The position numbers and the translations under genes are program-made. This document shows, in pieces, positions 6,037 to 8,307 of a stretch of DNA of 8,307 nucleotides (position 1 is its first letter; each line of letters begins with the position of its first letter). The DNA is from Candidatus Beckwithbacteria bacterium CG23_combo_of_CG06-09_8_20_14_all_47_9 (GTDB lineage: Bacteria; Patescibacteriota; Microgenomatia; UBA1400; CG1-02-47-37), in NCBI GenBank assembly GCA_002772455.1, contig PCSQ01000051.1, positions 266 through 8,572 on the forward strand, in the 5' to 3' direction. The notes under the pieces are model-generated. The model did not search any database. It saw only the letters and a list, made by a program, of their open reading frames with translations, and was not told where the DNA came from.

Positions 6037-7627
6037 AATAGAAACGCCTTAATTTCTTAAACAAAGACGTAAAATGATTCACTTCCCTGATTTTAAATAA
6101 ATACGACAAACCGACGTAAACCAACAGGCCGATTAACCCGGTCACCACGCTCAAACCGACTAATCCGAGAGTTTTAGTAGTGTTAAAAATATACCGGTCA
6201 AACCAGCGGAACGGCAGGTACAGGGCTAAACCGGTTAAAAGCGTCGCCGCGGTCATTTTCACTACCGGCAGCCAAAAAGTTTCCCAGCCAAAACCGTTAA
6301 GCTTCCGGCTTAAGGCCCAAAACAGCAGGCCTAAATGCAGAAAACTGGCCAAAGAAATTGCCAGGGCTAAGCCCAATACCCCTAAATCAGCCCGGTAAAC
6401 CAGGTTAAAACTCAAGGCCACATTCGCCAGCACCGCCAGGGTACCCAGAATAAACGGGGTCCGGGTATTGCCCAAAGCGTAAAACCCGCGCACTAAAATC
6501 TGGACGGCCGATTGGGCAAAAACAGAAATAGCAAACAGGGCCACCGCCCGGCCGGTCAACAGCGTCGCTTCCCAGGGAAACGTCCGGGCGCCGAAAGCCA
6601 GCCGGACTGCCGGCAGGCGCAACACCAATAATATCATGCCCGCAGGCAGAGATAAATATAAAACCTGGTTCAGGGAATCGATCAGCAGCTGTTTGAATTT
6701 TAACAGCGAGTCATCCCGTTGGGCATCCTGGGACAGCGTCGGCAGCGCCGCCTGGCCGATGGTGGCGCCGAACAAACCCACCGGCAGACTGTTTAAATGC
6801 TGGGCAAAATAAAAAATCGCCAAACTTCCGGCCGGCAAACCGGTGGCAATAAACACCGCTACCGTCAATTCAATTTGCGACACCGCCAATGCCACCGTCC
6901 GCGGCAGCATCAGCCGGCCGATCCGCCGAACCCCCGGATGGCGCCAGTCAAACGACCAAACAAACCGGAAACCGGTCGCTTTAAGCAAGGGCAGCTGGAC
7001 GATTAAATGAAGAAACGCTCCCAAAATCACGCCGGCCACCGGACCGAAAATCCCCATCGTCGAAGACAACAGCCAAATCCCCAGAATAATTCCCAGATTA
7101 TAAACGATCGGCGACAGCGCCGGCACGATAAAATGCTGCTGCGACTGGAGGATGCCGGTAAAAAAATTAGAGACTAAAAAACTCAATTGAGCCAGCAGCA
7201 GCCAACGGGTAATTTGGATCATCAATTCCAGTTCGGCCGGGGAAAAACCGGGAGCGATCAACCGGCTTAAAGGCGCCGCTAACCAGAAAATTATCCCGGC
7301 TAAAATCAAAAATCCGGCTATTCCCAGACTGATTACCGTCGAGGCCACGTGCCAAGCTTCTTCTTTGTCTTTGAGTAAATAACGGGTGAATACCGGAATA
7401 AACGCAGCCGAAAGCGCCCCGACGACCAACAGTTGAAACACTATGTCCGGCAGCCGGAAAGCGGCAAAATAAACGTCCAGCTGTCCCGCAGACGCGGGAT
7501 CAAAAAAATACGATGCCAAAAACCGGTCTCGCAGCAGCCCCAACAGCCGGGAGATTAAAACCGCCGTCATCAATACGGCGGCGGCGGAAAGAACGCTGTT
7601 TTGTTTTCTAAACAGGTGGTTGACCAT
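6014..7627 (-). CDS. murJ: Probable lipid II flippase MurJ (MviN family)
   Basis: Polytopic inner-membrane protein of the MOP exporter superfamily that flips the peptidoglycan precursor lipid II outward. The protein is 537 residues (E. coli 511), with about 14 hydrophobic segments along its length. Family motifs are SRLLGLLRDRFLASYFF (26-42), DVYFAAFRLPD (51-61), GALSAAFIPVF (70-80), PALSPIVYNLG (169-179) and RGFYALGNTRTPF (380-392). Arginines matching E. coli R18 and R24 are kept (R27, R33). The E. coli RRIFAEGA stretch is here FQLLVVGA, and YADRLMEFP is FAQHLNSLP, so several charged residues needed in E. coli are missing. I chose ATG 7627; GGAG at 7633-7636 is a fair Shine-Dalgarno, but the -10 suggests transcription begins around 7630, at an in-frame TTG. 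It leads a murJ-lepA operon and is divergent from rpsT. Confidence 0.92.
   Translation of the reverse strand: MVNHLFRKQNSVLSAAAVLMTAVLISRLLGLLRDRFLASYFFDPASAGQLDVYFAAFRLPDIVFQLLVVGALSAAFIPVFTRYLLKDKEEAWHVASTVISLGIAGFLILAGIIFWLAAPLSRLIAPGFSPAELELMIQITRWLLLAQLSFLVSNFFTGILQSQQHFIVPALSPIVYNLGIILGIWLLSSTMGIFGPVAGVILGAFLHLIVQLPLLKATGFRFVWSFDWRHPGVRRIGRLMLPRTVALAVSQIELTVAVFIATGLPAGSLAIFYFAQHLNSLPVGLFGATIGQAALPTLSQDAQRDDSLLKFKQLLIDSLNQVLYLSLPAGMILLVLRLPAVRLAFGARTFPWEATLLTGRAVALFAISVFAQSAVQILVRGFYALGNTRTPFILGTLAVLANVALSFNLVYRADLGVLGLALAISLASFLHLGLLFWALSRKLNGFGWETFWLPVVKMTAATLLTGLALYLPFRWFDRYIFNTTKTLGLVGLSVVTGLIGLLVYVGLSYLFKIREVNHFTSLFKKLRRFYYEPITAP
7484..7499. repeat. GC-rich 16-base hairpin sequence inside murJ
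   Basis: TCCCGC-AGAC-GCGGGA, a perfect 6-base inverted repeat with a 4-base loop. In murJ it encodes the DPASAG loop between the first two membrane segments (residues 43-48), where length varies among MurJ proteins. Only one copy was noticed in the window. It could be a dispersed palindromic element that landed in frame, or chance in GC-rich DNA. Confidence 0.35.
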
Positions 7628-7649
7628 CAAGGCTCCAGTATAGCATAAT
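7620..7649 (+). promoter_or_regulatory. Promoter of rpsT
   Basis: Plus strand -35 TTGACC (7620-7625, 5 of 6), 18-base spacer, -10 CATAAT (7644-7649, 5 of 6). The expected start is about 7656, one base before the rpsT ATG, so the mRNA should be leaderless. The -35 box overlaps the murJ start codon region (cat at 7625-7627). Confidence 0.65.
7637..7645 (-). promoter_or_regulatory. Extended -10 promoter of murJ-lepA
   Basis: Minus strand TGCTATACT: TATACT (7637-7642) is one base off TATAAT and is preceded by TGC. No good -35 is seen at 16-18 bases, consistent with an extended -10 type. Expected transcription start is about 7630, within 3 bases of the chosen ATG. It is interleaved with the opposite rpsT promoter, the two -10 boxes being 1 base apart. 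Confidence 0.55.
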
Positions 7650-7656
7650 ACAGTTG

Positions 7657-7890
7657 ATGCCCATTCTTAAATCAGCTATCAAAAAACTCAAGGTTGACCG
7701 CCGCCGGGAGAAAGAAAATGCCGCCATCCGGCAAAACTATAAGGAAGCGCTGAAAGCGGCTAGGGCGAAAAAGTCCGCCGCCGCCGTCACCAAAGCCTTT
7801 AGCGTCTTGGACCGCGCCGCCAAAAAGAAAATCATCCACAAAAACAGGGCCTCCCGGTTGAAATCGCGACTGGTCCGGATCTATACTTAA
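7657..7890 (+). CDS. rpsT: 30S ribosomal protein S20
   Basis: Primary 16S rRNA-binding protein at the bottom of the small subunit. The 77-residue, very basic protein has the S20 pattern: an N-terminal KSAIKKLKVDRRRE helix and the family signature VLDRAAKKKIIHKNRASRLKSRL (about 50-72), which corresponds to [22 protein letters not shown] in E. coli. It is about 10 residues shorter than E. coli S20 (87), mostly at the two ends. I chose ATG 7657 over the TTG directly before it because the -10 ends only 7 bases upstream of that ATG. It is first in a plus-strand unit with a PilN-like gene 6 bases downstream and is divergent from murJ. Confidence 0.95.
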   Translation: MPILKSAIKKLKVDRRREKENAAIRQNYKEALKAARAKKSAAAVTKAFSVLDRAAKKKIIHKNRASRLKSRLVRIYT

Positions 7891-7896
7891 CCCAGA

Positions 7897-8307
7897 ATGT
7901 CTGTCCGATCGGTTGAACTTAATCTCTTTCCCAAAGAACCTTGGGAAAGAGGCGCAATTGGCCAACTATTAACCTGGGTGTTATCGGTCGGCCGTTATGT
8001 GGTGGTCTTTACCGAGGCAATTGTCATCAGCGCCTTTTTGTACCGCTTTGGTTTGGACCGGAGCTTAACCGACTTGCGCGCTTCGGTCAAAAACAAACAG
8101 GCCCAAGTCACCTCTTTTGGCGATTTGGAAAGTTCTTTCCGGCTGATCCAAGCCAAATTGGACCTGGTCAAATCGGTCACCGATCAACCCCGGGTGGCCA
8201 CGGCGTTAACGATTTTAGGCAAAATGATGCCGACCGACGCTGTCCTGACTAACGTCACTATCAATCAGAAACAAGTCGTTATCGAAGGGGTGGTAGCCTC
8301 GCAAACC
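7897..8307 (+). CDS. PilN-like type IV pilus assembly protein, cut by window edge
   Basis: Predicted bitopic inner-membrane protein of the PilN family, which in type IV pili links cytoplasmic PilM to periplasmic PilO. The visible 137 residues start with VELNLFPKEPWERG (6-19), like the N-L-L-P motif near the start of PilN that contacts PilM. One membrane segment follows (about 27-50), then a heptad-like helix (56-95: LDRSLTDLRASVKNKQ, LESSFRLIQAKLDLVKSV). The last part, LGKMMPTDAVLTNVTINQKQVVIEGVVAS (107-135), is the PilN pattern L-x-x-x-[LM]-P-x-x-x-x-L-T-x-[LV] leading into a small beta domain. The start is ATG 7897, 6 bases after the rpsT stop, with no Shine-Dalgarno, so translation may be coupled to rpsT. 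A PilM or PilO gene would be expected nearby but lies outside the window. Family call is good, exact role inferred. Confidence 0.75.
   Translation, partial: MSVRSVELNLFPKEPWERGAIGQLLTWVLSVGRYVVVFTEAIVISAFLYRFGLDRSLTDLRASVKNKQAQVTSFGDLESSFRLIQAKLDLVKSVTDQPRVATALTILGKMMPTDAVLTNVTINQKQVVIEGVVASQT
7924..7951 (+). repeat. Perfect 11-base inverted repeat in the start of the PilN-like gene
   Basis: CTCTTTCCCAA (7924-7934), 6-base loop, TTGGGAAAGAG (7941-7951). It lies 33 bases after the rpsT stop and 27 bases into the PilN-like gene, encoding LFPKEPWER. In RNA it would form a stable hairpin. No U tract follows, so it is not a classical terminator. It could limit expression of the second gene relative to rpsT, or act as an mRNA processing or stability site. 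Confidence 0.6.

Noticed and set aside
7941..8252. Plus-strand 103-codon frame overlapping the PilN-like gene
   Set aside because: It runs out of frame through the PilN-like gene, whose own frame is open for 137 codons with a membrane segment and family motifs.
1..8307. CRISPR array, tRNA, rRNA, insertion sequence or riboswitch
   Set aside because: No regularly spaced repeats, no tRNA or rRNA signature, no transposase, and no non-coding stretch long enough for a riboswitch were seen on either strand.

Overview
The window reads as part of a small, compact bacterial genome. My best guess is a member of the Candidate Phyla Radiation (Patescibacteria, possibly the Microgenomates side). That guess rests on several things: unusually short HrcA, GrpE and S20 proteins, a MurJ that lacks several charged residues known from E. 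coli, a PilN-like gene directly behind rpsT, almost no intergenic space, and overlapping gene ends. The lineage is an inference; no marker gene here settles it. All eight complete genes end in TAA or TAG, and reading TGA as a stop gives intact full-length genes.

Left part (1-2163, minus strand): a class I heat-shock operon, hrcA-grpE-dnaK, with dnaK cut off by the window edge. It starts from a TTGACA/17-bp/extended -10 promoter. An almost perfect CIRCE operator lies over the spacer, the -10 and the probable transcription start. HrcA is the repressor that binds CIRCE; DnaK and GrpE are chaperone and nucleotide-exchange factor.

2176-2833 (minus strand): an AT-rich vapBC-type toxin-antitoxin pair (ribbon-helix-helix antitoxin, PIN-domain toxin) directly upstream of, and pointing into, the heat-shock operon, with no convincing terminator between them. 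It shares a divergent promoter region with the next gene.

2899-4275 (plus strand): a membrane-anchored or secreted clan GH-A glycoside hydrolase resembling GH39, with both catalytic glutamates visible. Its 3' end overlaps that of lepA.

4264-7627 (minus strand): murJ (lipid II flippase, peptidoglycan synthesis) followed by lepA (elongation factor 4), overlapping by 23 bases as an operon.

7657-8307 (plus strand): rpsT (ribosomal protein S20) and a truncated PilN-like type IV pilus assembly gene only 6 bases downstream.

The most striking thing across the window is promoter placement. All five predicted promoter-proximal genes (hrcA, vapB, the glycosidase, murJ, rpsT) have their -10 element about 7-10 bases before the start codon, so their mRNAs should be leaderless or nearly so. 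Of the downstream operon genes, dnaK has a clear Shine-Dalgarno sequence and lepA a distant one. No gene-free stretch exceeds 100 bases. I did not find a clear previously undescribed multi-gene system; the unusual points are regulatory architecture and local gene arrangement.
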